From Bacteriovoracaceae bacterium UBA4097 (GTDB lineage Bacteria > Bdellovibrionota > Bacteriovoracia > Bacteriovoracales > Bacteriovoracaceae): a DNA stretch of 64,000 bases. Of this stretch, positions 52,536 to 60,855 are shown piece after piece. The position numbers and the translations under genes are program-made. Position 1 is the first letter of the stretch. The number at the start of each line of letters is the position of its first letter. The DNA is taken from positions 16,219 through 80,218 of the forward strand of contig DFXX01000030.1 of assembly GCA_002381765.1 (NCBI GenBank), in the 5' to 3' direction. Below the pieces are notes generated by a model. It had not been told where the DNA came from. It was given only the letters and a program-made list of their open reading frames with translations, and did not search any database.

Positions 52536-53378
52536 TTACTTGTTTAGGATCGTTTTAAGCGGGTTATAAAGAGCAGGATGAGAGACTAAAACCGACGGAC
52601 AGAAAGGGTGGTACTTTCCTCCAGTAATATTTGATATTTTAACTCCGGCTTCCTGACAGATGAGTCCTGCTGCTGCCATATCCCAGGGTTGGAGCTTATA
52701 TTCCCAATAAGCATCGAGCATTCCTGCTGCCACATAGCTCATCTCTAAGGCAGCACTTCCCAAACGACGCATGGCCCGGACTTCGGGAAAGCTTTTTAGT
52801 AAGTCTTTTTCCACTCTTTTACCTGCCAGATTGGCCGACAAAAGCGCTTCCTTAAAGACCTTCTTCTTATTGTTGTTTTTAAGTCGAATTTTTATCTGCC
52901 GATCCCCAATGAGTCTAATCATAAAGGCTCCCTTGCCTTTGATGGCATAAAAAAGCTCGCAGTTCACGGGATTAAAGACCACTCCCACCACGGTTTCCTT
53001 GCCTTTATTTAAGGCGAGGCTCACGGCGAAGAAAGGTACTTTATTATAGAAGTTATTGGTCCCATCCAGGGGATCAATCAACCAAAGGTAATCTTCTCCC
53101 TTCACCCCTTCCATCTTCAATTCGCGGGCGAAGGAATCTTCTTCAGACAGAATCTTATGGTCAGGATAGTGCTGCTTTATTTTATTCATGACAAAGGCTT
53201 CCGAAAGAAGATCTGCTTCGGTGGCCAGACCGTGCTTACCCTTATCAAGAATCTTCAGTGGTTTTTTATAGGAATCCACAAGATGAGAATTAAGGATATC
53301 TCCGCATTCAAAAGCCCACTCCATCATTTGTTGAAGGACTTTATTAAGTTGAACTGTCTTCGTTTTTGTTTTTTTCAT
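52536..53378 (-). CDS. Inositol monophosphatase family protein (SuhB-like)
   Basis: A 280-residue Mg-dependent sugar phosphatase. The metal motifs are visible: ILSEEDS, WLIDPLDGTNNFYNKVPFFAVSL and PWDMAAAGLICQEAGV. The first 15 residues are Lys-rich and overlap the yacG gene by 35 nt. Substrate could be inositol phosphate, fructose bisphosphate or 3'-phosphoadenosine phosphate; SuhB also acts in rRNA transcription in E. coli. It forms a unit with yacG and pabC upstream. Confidence 0.85.
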   Translation of the reverse strand: MKKTKTKTVQLNKVLQQMMEWAFECGDILNSHLVDSYKKPLKILDKGKHGLATEADLLSEAFVMNKIKQHYPDHKILSEEDSFARELKMEGVKGEDYLWLIDPLDGTNNFYNKVPFFAVSLALNKGKETVVGVVFNPVNCELFYAIKGKGAFMIRLIGDRQIKIRLKNNNKKKVFKEALLSANLAGKRVEKDLLKSFPEVRAMRRLGSAALEMSYVAAGMLDAYWEYKLQPWDMAAAGLICQEAGVKISNITGGKYHPFCPSVLVSHPALYNPLKTILNK

Positions 53379-53568
53379 CTATTAACTGCTCAAGGGTTAA
53401 GTATTCATCTTCCGTTAATTTTTCAACTGGTACAGTATAAGACTCCTCGAGCCATTGCCCTAAATCAATCAAGCGGCAACGTTCTGAGCAGAATGGTCTA
53501 AACTCCGAAGAGTAGTATTCAAACTTCTTTTTACATTGGGGGCAATTTACTTCTAACTTTTTTTTCAT
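53344..53568 (-). CDS. yacG: YacG-type zinc-ribbon DNA gyrase inhibitor
   Basis: A 74-residue zinc protein. The four Cys ligands are in CPQCKKK and FCSERCRLIDLGQWLEE, the family signature. YacG binds GyrB and blocks its DNA contact in E. coli. It overlaps pabC by 4 nt and the SuhB-like gene by 35 nt. The tail after residue 45 is acidic and probably disordered. Confidence 0.85.
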   Translation of the reverse strand: MKKKLEVNCPQCKKKFEYYSSEFRPFCSERCRLIDLGQWLEESYTVPVEKLTEDEYLTLEQLIDEKNKNEDSST

Positions 53569-54365
53569 GCCAGAGTTCTATCCCTTAAAAGTTCAAATTT
53601 TCGTAGAAAATCTTGATCAAAATTTATTTCATGATCATCGACCCTATCAACTAAAAAAGGGCCTCGAACGGAATTCGTACCAAAAACTCCATCGGCTTTA
53701 TATAACTGATCAAGTGTGGTCTCGGTTTCTAAAACTTCATCAAAGATATCTGGGGCCATCTCGAGTACCTTCCGACGCATAATCCCTTCAAGCACATTTG
53801 GGCCCACCGGGGGAGTATAAAGTTTATTGTGCCGGACTACAAAAATATTGGCCACAGACGAAGAGAGAATTGTGTCAGAAGACGAGGTAAATAAGAGATC
53901 ATCATCCCCAGGCCGAAGAAAGACCTTCTGTGCTAGAATGACTTCCAGATAATTTCCTGCTTTAAGATAACTTGGCCACCAATGAGGTCTGGGAATGGCG
54001 CTGGTGGTTCTTAGTTTTAGAGTCTTTCCCTTAGTCCTTTGAGAATCATAGGGCAGGGCCGATACATGAATTTTTAAATCGGTAACCGAGGCAAGTCCAA
54101 GTCTACGAAGTCCCCTTGCCTGCTCTCGATAAATAGTAATTCTCAGAACCTTATCTCCGTCCTCTTGTGACCATCTGCTCTCTAAGCGATTCTTGAGGAG
54201 TGCCAACCAATCGTCACCATCAGTAAAAGGCCCATAGACATACTCAACCCCACGACTTAAACGTTCAAAATGATATTCCCAATCAAGAAAGGATCCAGCA
54301 TTCATGCGTGCCGTAGTGAAAACTGACTCACCATACATAAAGGCCCTATTCCGACTTTCACTCAT
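53565..54365 (-). CDS. Aminotransferase class IV (aminodeoxychorismate lyase-like)
   Basis: A 266-residue fold type IV PLP enzyme. RAFMYGESVFTTARM at the N-terminus, the candidate PLP-lysine region SYLKAGNYLEVILAQ and SSSVANIFVVRHNKLYTPP match the family. PabC (4-amino-4-deoxychorismate lyase for folate) or D-amino acid transaminase are the main options; pabC is favoured by length and the GESVFTT motif. It is divergent from the pantothenate cluster, 80 nt away. Confidence 0.78.
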   Translation of the reverse strand: MSESRNRAFMYGESVFTTARMNAGSFLDWEYHFERLSRGVEYVYGPFTDGDDWLALLKNRLESRWSQEDGDKVLRITIYREQARGLRRLGLASVTDLKIHVSALPYDSQRTKGKTLKLRTTSAIPRPHWWPSYLKAGNYLEVILAQKVFLRPGDDDLLFTSSSDTILSSSVANIFVVRHNKLYTPPVGPNVLEGIMRRKVLEMAPDIFDEVLETETTLDQLYKADGVFGTNSVRGPFLVDRVDDHEINFDQDFLRKFELLRDRTLA

Positions 54366-54445
54366 CCCTACTCCCTATAACAGTTGGCTACCCTTTAGTG
54401 ATCATGATAGCTTTGATCAGGAGTTTCAAACTAGTAATTTTTATG

Positions 54446-55375
54446 ATGCGGATAACCATCATAGGTTTTGGAAATCAAGCTAAGTCCTGGTCCCAAAACC
54501 TTAAAGATTCATTGTTCCCAGTTAAAGTCGCTCTTAGGGCCGACAGCGCATCTTTTGAATCTGCAGTTAACGCTGGTTTTGATACGACTGAAATCGGTAC
54601 AGAAGATTTTTATTCTGGTGAAGCCTTCGCTTTACTTACTCCAGATCACACTCATCATGACTTTATGATTACTCACGGTCATCTTATTCGTGAAGGAAGT
54701 GTGATCATTTATGCTCATGGATATTCACTCTTAAAGCATGAATTCCAAATACATTTTCCTCATCTTAGACATGTTCTCCTTGCCCCTAAATCCATTGGCT
54801 CTGAATTAAGAAAGCAATATGAGATTAAAGGTAAATTAGGAGCTGTATATTCTTTGGAGCATTTAACTGGAAATACCGATCCTGTTAAGAATTGGCTTTT
54901 TGAGCTCTCAAAGGCCTTAGGAATCAACCTTGGTCCGTATCCAACGACATTTAAAAGAGAAACTCAGGCAGATCTCTACTCTGAGCAAGGTCTTCTCTGC
55001 TCCTTAATTCCCTATGTGGCCAAAGAGATGTTCTCCCACTTAGTGGAAGCAGGTACAGAGCCTGAGCTTGCCTACTTTGAATGCTGGCATGAACTTAAAC
55101 TTATCGTAAATGCGATGGTGGATAAAGGACCTCAGGGCTTTTTTGATTTGATCAGTCCAAACGCTCTGATTGGATCAGAAAAAGGTTATGAACGATTGAT
55201 GACACCAGCCTTTCAATCTAATTTAAAAAGTCTTCTCACTGAAATTCAAGAAGGCTCTTTTGATGAACAAATTGAAAACAGTGATGTAGAGACTCTCAGA
55301 AAAAAAATTCGCTCACGCTGGAGTGAGGATCCACTTAATAAGACCTTTCAAAAGATTTCTCAGGAAAATAAATGA
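54446..55375 (+). CDS. KARI-like (IlvC-type) reductase, candidate ketopantoate reductase
   Basis: A 309-residue protein starting at MRITIIGFGNQAKSW (ATG at 54446 or 54443; a longer frame begins at 54398). It has a Rossmann domain with GFGNQA and LRADS, and the knotted C-terminal domain of ketol-acid reductoisomerase. The catalytic and metal residues are kept: H91 (YAHGY), K115 (LLAPKS), D176 and E180 (ETQADLYSEQ), E212 and E216 (FECWHELKL), S237. KARI makes valine/isoleucine precursors, but IlvC of some bacteria also reduces ketopantoate. Here it precedes panB, coaX, coaBC and panC with a 4-nt overlap to panB. A dedicated PanE-like role is inference. It lacks a clear Shine-Dalgarno. Confidence 0.8.
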   Translation: MRITIIGFGNQAKSWSQNLKDSLFPVKVALRADSASFESAVNAGFDTTEIGTEDFYSGEAFALLTPDHTHHDFMITHGHLIREGSVIIYAHGYSLLKHEFQIHFPHLRHVLLAPKSIGSELRKQYEIKGKLGAVYSLEHLTGNTDPVKNWLFELSKALGINLGPYPTTFKRETQADLYSEQGLLCSLIPYVAKEMFSHLVEAGTEPELAYFECWHELKLIVNAMVDKGPQGFFDLISPNALIGSEKGYERLMTPAFQSNLKSLLTEIQEGSFDEQIENSDVETLRKKIRSRWSEDPLNKTFQKISQENK

Positions 55376-56133
55376 AAAAACATAATGTTAGAGATATTCG
55401 CAAGGCCAAGGGCAAAGTGCTTCAGGTTCTGACTTGTTATGATTTTCAGACAGCTCAAATGCTCAATGAATCTGAATTAGATATGATCCTGGTAGGTGAC
55501 AGCGTCGGCAATGTGATCTTGGGTTATGAAACAACGGTTGAAGTTACACTGGCAGAGATGATTATTTTTGGCAAGGCCGTAAGGCGTGGGGCACCAGATA
55601 AATTTTTAATTGTTGATCTTCCCTTTGGCAGCTACTCATCGGTGGGCCAAGGCCTTCAGTCAGCAACTAAGCTCTTTCAAGATACGAGAGCGGAAGCCGT
55701 AAAACTTGAGGGTGCATTTCCTTATCAGTTGAAACTTATTGAGCGCCTGACTCAGACAGGTATTGCAGTCATGGGACATATTGGTCTTACTCCTCAATCG
55801 GTTCATCAACTTGGTGGCTATTACACTCATGGAAAAAATGAGACATCGGCCGAGAGACTTATTAATGAAGCGCGAGCACTGGAAAAAGCTGGCGTCTTCG
55901 CCATTGTTTTGGAGATGGTAGATGAAGCAGTCGCGAAAAGAATTACAAAAGAATTAAGTATTCCAACAATTGGTATTGGGGCCGGGAAGGACACCGATGG
56001 TCAGGTCCTCGTCATCAATGATCTCTTGAAAATGGGCCCTAAAACTCCTCCTAAATTTTGTGAACCTATCGCAGATCTCTACGAATTGAAAAAAGATCTT
56101 ATTCAATTCTATCTTCAAGGGAAGAGGGACTAA
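55372..56133 (+). CDS. panB: 3-methyl-2-oxobutanoate hydroxymethyltransferase
   Basis: A 253-residue TIM-barrel enzyme that makes ketopantoate from 2-ketoisovalerate and methylene-tetrahydrofolate. Typical motifs are MILVGDSVGNVILGY, VDLPFGSYSS and GHIGLTPQSVHQLGGY, plus GIGAGKDTDGQVLVINDLL at the C-terminal end. It overlaps the KARI-like gene and touches coaX. The product would be the substrate of the upstream enzyme if that acts as ketopantoate reductase. Confidence 0.95.
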   Translation: MKKHNVRDIRKAKGKVLQVLTCYDFQTAQMLNESELDMILVGDSVGNVILGYETTVEVTLAEMIIFGKAVRRGAPDKFLIVDLPFGSYSSVGQGLQSATKLFQDTRAEAVKLEGAFPYQLKLIERLTQTGIAVMGHIGLTPQSVHQLGGYYTHGKNETSAERLINEARALEKAGVFAIVLEMVDEAVAKRITKELSIPTIGIGAGKDTDGQVLVINDLLKMGPKTPPKFCEPIADLYELKKDLIQFYLQGKRD

Positions 56134-56855
56134 TGCAGGGATTGATCACCTTAGACTTTGGAAATTCTCATCCTCATGCTGGCCTTTTTCATAAAATGCA
56201 GAATACTTGGCAATTAATTAAAGTCGTTCCTTGGAAAGAAATTAGTCTCTATTTAGATCAACTCGGGATGACTCCTAATAATACCTCAATGGTTCTGTGT
56301 GAAGTGAAGCCTCGTGAAGATGAACTCCTTCCACTTATTCATCAGGGCTTTCTTTTAACGCGAGTAAAGGATTATTGGAAGGGATCAAGATTTGCAGGAA
56401 TGCCTGTTCATTATGCTTCAAGCCTAGGTGAAGACCGTCTCATTCTGGCCCACTATTGCTATAAAAAGGAAAAAGTTCCCACTCTTATTATTGATGCCGG
56501 AACCTATGTAACTATGGATATTGTTAATGAGGCGGGCTTTCAGGGTGGTTATATTCTCCCCGGCAGTGATGCCTATGGATTCTCTTTTCGAGGCGGAGAG
56601 CTCTTAAAAGAGGTTGTAGTGGCACCTCAATTTTCAGAGATTTTACCAAAGACCACGGTAGAGGCCATGTCTTGGAGTTATAGCGCTTATCTCTCTTTTG
56701 CTCGAGAAATTATATCTAAACATCAGATTTCAAAGGTAATACTGACTGGTGGGAAGTCTTCTCTCTGGAGCCTCAGTCTCTCTGTCCAGGAGCAACCAGA
56801 TCTGATACACTTGGCCCTTCACCATTGGATGACTACTCAAATTGAGCCATTATGA
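56133..56855 (+). CDS. coaX: Type III pantothenate kinase
   Basis: A 240-residue kinase that phosphorylates pantothenate. The three acetate-kinase-superfamily motifs are visible: LDFGNSH (phosphate 1), GEDRLILAHY, and IIDAGTYVTMDIV. GGYILPGSDAYGFSFRGG resembles the substrate site. It is the only pantothenate kinase seen in the window. It sits between panB and coaBC with 1- and 4-nt overlaps. The sequence is divergent in the N-terminal half, which may make automated annotation weak. Confidence 0.88.
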   Translation: MQGLITLDFGNSHPHAGLFHKMQNTWQLIKVVPWKEISLYLDQLGMTPNNTSMVLCEVKPREDELLPLIHQGFLLTRVKDYWKGSRFAGMPVHYASSLGEDRLILAHYCYKKEKVPTLIIDAGTYVTMDIVNEAGFQGGYILPGSDAYGFSFRGGELLKEVVVAPQFSEILPKTTVEAMSWSYSAYLSFAREIISKHQISKVILTGGKSSLWSLSLSVQEQPDLIHLALHHWMTTQIEPL

Positions 56856-58075
56856 GATATGTATTAGGCGTTACAGGTTCTATCGCAAGCTTCAAAAGTT
56901 ATGATGTCGCTAGACTCTTGGTTAAAAATGGCCATCAAGTAAAGGTCGTTTTGACCACTGGTGCCTTGGAATTTATTAAGCCAGAAACTTTTCGTTATCT
57001 CGGAGTAGATGAAGTCTATCTTCCTCAGGAAGATTTTGATCCAAAAAGGCTAACGGGGAAATCCACCGTTCTTCATATCGAGCTCGCCAAATGGGCCGAT
57101 AAACTTATTATTGCCCCATTGAGTTCGAACACACTTTCTCGACTTGCTCTTGGACTGAATAATGATCTCTTGGGTTCGCTTTATCTGGCCCTAGGGAGAA
57201 AGCCTGTCCTCTTATTTCCTGCTATGAATACCGAAATGTGGCAGCATCCAAGAGTCCAGGAACATGTTAAGGCACTAAATCAGCTGGATCATGTGGAAGT
57301 CATAAGTCCGGTTTCAGGACTTCTTGCTTGCGGAGATGTGGGTGCAGGAAAATTTCCTGATGTCTATGCAGTGGCCGATCTCATAGAAACGATTAATCCC
57401 CTTCATACAAAGAAAGAGAAGATACTTATTACCGCCGGTGCCACAGCCGCACCTCTCGATCCCGTTCGCTATATGACTAATCCCTCTAGTGGGAAGATGG
57501 GTATTGCCATAGCCAAAGCCTTTCTGGCCCAAGGGTATGAGGTCACGGTGCTAGCAGGTCATCAGTGTAGCAGCGAAATTGATAATCTTCTGGGTCACCC
57601 ACATTTCCACTTAGTAAAAGCACCTACCACTCGGGATATGAGAAATGCTGCAGTCAGATTCTTTCCAGAAACCAGTCTTTATATTTCTACTGGGGCCATT
57701 GCTGATATTGAATTTGATACTGTCAAAAATAAGATGAAAAAAGAATCCATGGGAGAGAGTCTTCCCTTTCACCAAGCTCCAGACATTTTAAAAGAAATCC
57801 TTGAGATAAAAAAACCACATCAACGAGTTGTGAGTTTTGCAGCCGAGACAGAAACCACCAGAGATATTTTCATGGAAAAGATGATTCGAAAGCCGGTGGA
57901 CTTAATGGTAGGCAATAAGGTTTCTAATGGTCTTATTGGTAGTTCTGAAATCATAGGGTTTCAACAAGTCCAGGGTGAGTACTATTTTGTGACATTGGCC
58001 CAAATCGATGGTCCTCATAAACTCAAAAAGACAGAAGTCGGTATCAAATTAGTAAAATGGTTTGAGAGTAAATAA
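56852..58075 (+). CDS. coaBC: Bifunctional phosphopantothenoylcysteine decarboxylase / synthase
   Basis: A 407-residue two-domain enzyme. The N-terminal flavoprotein (about 1-180) has TGSIASFKSYDV and the PAMNTEMW motif with the proton-donor Cys further on (LLACGDVGAGKFPD). The C-terminal synthase (about 185-407) has ITAGATAAPLDPVRYMTNPSSG and DLMVGNKVSN. It turns 4'-phosphopantothenate and Cys into 4'-phosphopantetheine. It overlaps coaX by 4 nt and panC by one base. Confidence 0.95.
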   Translation: MRYVLGVTGSIASFKSYDVARLLVKNGHQVKVVLTTGALEFIKPETFRYLGVDEVYLPQEDFDPKRLTGKSTVLHIELAKWADKLIIAPLSSNTLSRLALGLNNDLLGSLYLALGRKPVLLFPAMNTEMWQHPRVQEHVKALNQLDHVEVISPVSGLLACGDVGAGKFPDVYAVADLIETINPLHTKKEKILITAGATAAPLDPVRYMTNPSSGKMGIAIAKAFLAQGYEVTVLAGHQCSSEIDNLLGHPHFHLVKAPTTRDMRNAAVRFFPETSLYISTGAIADIEFDTVKNKMKKESMGESLPFHQAPDILKEILEIKKPHQRVVSFAAETETTRDIFMEKMIRKPVDLMVGNKVSNGLIGSSEIIGFQQVQGEYYFVTLAQIDGPHKLKKTEVGIKLVKWFESK

Positions 58076-58929
58076 TGCTAAAGTTAATCGACACCACAAG
58101 TGAGCTCCAAGAGTTAAGAAAACAAGAATCTGCTCCAGTGGGATTTGTACCAACCATGGGGAATCTTCACGCAGGTCATATTTCCCTACTAGAAGAAGCG
58201 CTTAAAGAATTCAAAACTGTTTACTTCTCTATTTTTGTGAATCCCAAGCAGTTTGGACCTAATGAGGATTTCGCTCGTTATCCAAGAACCCTCAAGGAGG
58301 ACTTAAATCTCATCGAAAATAGCGTCAAGAAATTTCCCAATTCAAAAGTCATCGTCTACGCTCCTAAAGATCCAGCAGAAGTCTTTCCTGAGATCGGGGG
58401 ACATACTGTTTCAGTACTCAATTTGACAGGCATCCTGGAAGGAGAAAAAAGACCAGGACATTTTGATGGCGTCACTACAGTAGTTTATAGATTGTTTGAA
58501 CTTATAAGACCTAAAAGGGCATTTTTTGGGTTAAAGGATTATCAACAATGGGCAGTTATAAAAAAAATGGTCAATGACTTACTTCTTCCTATAGAAATAA
58601 TCGGAATGCCAATCATTCGAGAAGATTCGGGCCTGGCCCTTTCTAGCCGCAATCAGTACCTCACGTCAGAGCAAAAGAAGATTGCGCTTATACTCTCCCA
58701 AAGCTTAAGAGAAATTACCTCTCTCATAAGTGGAAAAAAAGAGAAAATTAAAGAAGCTCAAGCTACCATACAAAAGATTAAAGCAGATCCCCATTGGGAT
58801 TATCTAGAGATAAGAGATGCCGATACTCTTTCATCGGATTTAACTAAAAGTAACAAAATTACAATACTGGGGGTTTATAAGTTAGGGTCAACTCGACTCC
58901 TGGACAACCTACAGACGGAGATTAAATGA
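58075..58929 (+). CDS. panC: Pantothenate synthetase
   Basis: A 284-residue ATP-dependent ligase joining pantoate and beta-alanine. The nucleotide motif HAGH lies in TMGNLHAGHISLLEEA, followed by FVNPKQFGPNEDFARYP and LSSRNQYLT. The usual FGEKDYQQ reads FGLKDYQQ, a small departure. panD for beta-alanine is not in the window, so the precursor must come from elsewhere. The stop overlaps hflX by 4 nt. Confidence 0.95.
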   Translation: MLKLIDTTSELQELRKQESAPVGFVPTMGNLHAGHISLLEEALKEFKTVYFSIFVNPKQFGPNEDFARYPRTLKEDLNLIENSVKKFPNSKVIVYAPKDPAEVFPEIGGHTVSVLNLTGILEGEKRPGHFDGVTTVVYRLFELIRPKRAFFGLKDYQQWAVIKKMVNDLLLPIEIIGMPIIREDSGLALSSRNQYLTSEQKKIALILSQSLREITSLISGKKEKIKEAQATIQKIKADPHWDYLEIRDADTLSSDLTKSNKITILGVYKLGSTRLLDNLQTEIK

Positions 58930-60260
58930 ATCAAGACGACTACACCCTCCCCTTAGGTCAGAAAGCATCATTGGTATCCCTTGTTTGCGATAAATTTGAT
59001 AATCACTCAACTGTACTTGAAACCAATAACTCCCTTCGTGAATTAAGAGAACTCTTGAAAACTCTTGGTATCGTTGATGGAGAAGAATATATCCAGAACC
59101 GAAAAAATATCGATCCAGCAACCATGCTGGGTGAAGGAAAACTTCAAGAAATTGCAGATGCTGCTCGCGAAGAAGGCTCAAGCCTTCTCGTATTTGATTT
59201 TGAACTTACTGCTTCTCAGCTTAGAAATATAAAAGAAATTACTAAGATGGAAGCGGTAGATAGAAATACCGTTATTCTGGAAATCTTTGCTCATCACGCC
59301 CGGACTAAAGAAGCTAAGATCCAAATTGAGATCTCACGCCTGCAGTATCTACTTCCACGGCTAACTAGTATGTGGGGACACTTTAGTAAACAGAGAGGTG
59401 GTGGGCGTGCAGTTGGTGGAGAGGGTGAGCAGCAGCTCGAGCTTGATAGACGAATGGTGCGGGAGCGAATTGAAAACTATAAGCGCCAGCTAGAAGATGT
59501 GCAAAAATCCCGTGAGCAGCAAAAGAAGAAGAGACAGAACCAGGCCGTAACCGCTGCTTTAGTGGGATACACCAATGCTGGTAAATCCTCGCTTATGAAT
59601 CGACTCTGTAAAGTGAATGTACTGGAAGAGAATAAACTTTTTGCCACACTGGATTCTACCTTCAGAACTCTTAACCCCGATTCTAAACCACCCATGATCA
59701 TGATTGATACGGTGGGATTTATTTCCAATCTTCCCAATACGCTTATTCAGGGTTTTAAAACCACTCTTGAATCGGCCCTGGAAGCAGACTTATTATTAAT
59801 CGTCTGTGATATTTCAGATCCTAATTATCAAAAACACCTCAGAGTGACTCAGGAAGTTCTTAAAGAATTGAAGATCGAAGGAAAACAACAAGTTATTGTG
59901 TTTAATAAAAAAGATCTATTGAACGATCCGGTACGAGCGCGAATCATCATGCGCAATCATCCTAATTCTTTTTTAGTTTCTTCCTATAATGAAGAAGATA
60001 TGACGAATTTAAGAGAATACGTCATCAACTACTTTCTCTCTCAACAAGAACACTATGATCTCTTTATTCCGTATGAGGCGGGAGAGGCCCATTCTCGCAT
60101 TCGAGCGAATGCAAACGTCATTAATACTGTTTCCCATGAGCAGGGAATATTTTATCGCATCAGAATTCCGGATTTTATCTTCCAACAACTTGGACTTTCA
60201 AACTATATTCTTGCTCCTGCAGAAGCTAAAGAATGGGAACAAAATCGTCCATCGGTATAA
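58926..60260 (+). CDS. hflX: GTPase HflX
   Basis: A 444-residue ribosome-associated GTPase that splits stalled ribosomes. The N-terminal glycine-rich section with MLGEGKLQEIADAA and the helical KQRGGGRAVGGEGEQQLE precede the G domain: P-loop GYTNAGKSSLMN, G3 DTVGFI and NKKDLL. A C-terminal beta domain follows (FRIRIPDF-like). It overlaps panC by 4 nt, so its expression is coupled to the coenzyme A genes, an unusual operon mate. Confidence 0.95.
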   Translation: MNQDDYTLPLGQKASLVSLVCDKFDNHSTVLETNNSLRELRELLKTLGIVDGEEYIQNRKNIDPATMLGEGKLQEIADAAREEGSSLLVFDFELTASQLRNIKEITKMEAVDRNTVILEIFAHHARTKEAKIQIEISRLQYLLPRLTSMWGHFSKQRGGGRAVGGEGEQQLELDRRMVRERIENYKRQLEDVQKSREQQKKKRQNQAVTAALVGYTNAGKSSLMNRLCKVNVLEENKLFATLDSTFRTLNPDSKPPMIMIDTVGFISNLPNTLIQGFKTTLESALEADLLLIVCDISDPNYQKHLRVTQEVLKELKIEGKQQVIVFNKKDLLNDPVRARIIMRNHPNSFLVSSYNEEDMTNLREYVINYFLSQQEHYDLFIPYEAGEAHSRIRANANVINTVSHEQGIFYRIRIPDFIFQQLGLSNYILAPAEAKEWEQNRPSV

Positions 60261-60307
60261 GAAATGCCTTGAAGGAATGTAAAAGTAGAATTAACCTTTT
60301 GCACCCG

Positions 60308-60736
60308 ATGAAGAAAACAAGAGTGATTAAAAGTAAGAGCAGTCTTAAGACCCGATGGACCGAGAGTCAGTCGAGACTAAAAGAAAAGAACCTTAACCTG
60401 GCCCATCCAGTTGTTAAGGCTTCCTACGTTTGGTCAATTCTCTCGGAACAATTATGTGATGTCTTAGGACCGGAAGTTCACCATCAATGGTTTAAGCAAG
60501 TAAAACCCATGGTCATCGCTCACAATGTTCTTATTCTGGAAGTTCCCAATCATTTCTCTTCACAGTGGATTCATACTCACTATCATGAATTGGTAGATGT
60601 CTTGCTTTCGGTAATGGATAAAAAATTAACCAGTTATTTCATTTCGCAATCTGAGAGACATCATGCTCCAAAAACCGTTGTAAGGGCCCTCTTAGAAAGC
60701 GCCGCTTCTGAAATAAAGCGTCAAGCCGAAGACTAG
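60308..60736 (+). CDS. DnaA domain I-only protein
   Basis: A 142-residue protein (ATG at 60308; the longer frame extends into hflX by an unlikely overlap). A basic N-terminal 35 residues precede a domain (about 41-103) that matches DnaA domain I: VWSILSEQLCDVLGPEVH, then QWFKQVKPMV and ILEVPNHFSSQWIHTHYHEL, with the Trp and Pro-Asn-x-Phe features of that module. There is no AAA+ ATPase or DNA-binding domain. Domain I mediates DnaA self-contact and binding of DiaA or the helicase, so a regulator of initiation is an inference. A C-terminal helix follows. No dnaA is nearby. Confidence 0.75.
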   Translation: MKKTRVIKSKSSLKTRWTESQSRLKEKNLNLAHPVVKASYVWSILSEQLCDVLGPEVHHQWFKQVKPMVIAHNVLILEVPNHFSSQWIHTHYHELVDVLLSVMDKKLTSYFISQSERHHAPKTVVRALLESAASEIKRQAED

Positions 60737-60784
60737 TAAAGCTAGAAGTAATCCCACTGTAATGATAAAGTTATCTCTGTTCAT
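60692..60784 (-). CDS. Possible 30-residue membrane protein, antisense to the preceding gene end
   Basis: On the minus strand a 30-codon frame from ATG (60784) to TAA (60692) gives MNRDNFIITVGLLLALLVFG and FRSGAF at the end. It is a single hydrophobic helix with charged flanks, more protein-like than random. It overlaps the 3' end of the DnaA domain I gene on the other strand. No Shine-Dalgarno is visible. Real small membrane protein or chance cannot be decided from sequence. Confidence 0.3.
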   Translation of the reverse strand: MNRDNFIITVGLLLALLVFGLTLYFRSGAF

Positions 60785-60855
60785 ATTTAAAAAGTATCAT
60801 AAATTACCAAAAGGTATGCGATACTTTTCAGCATTCAATTGAAAAAGGTGCCCCT

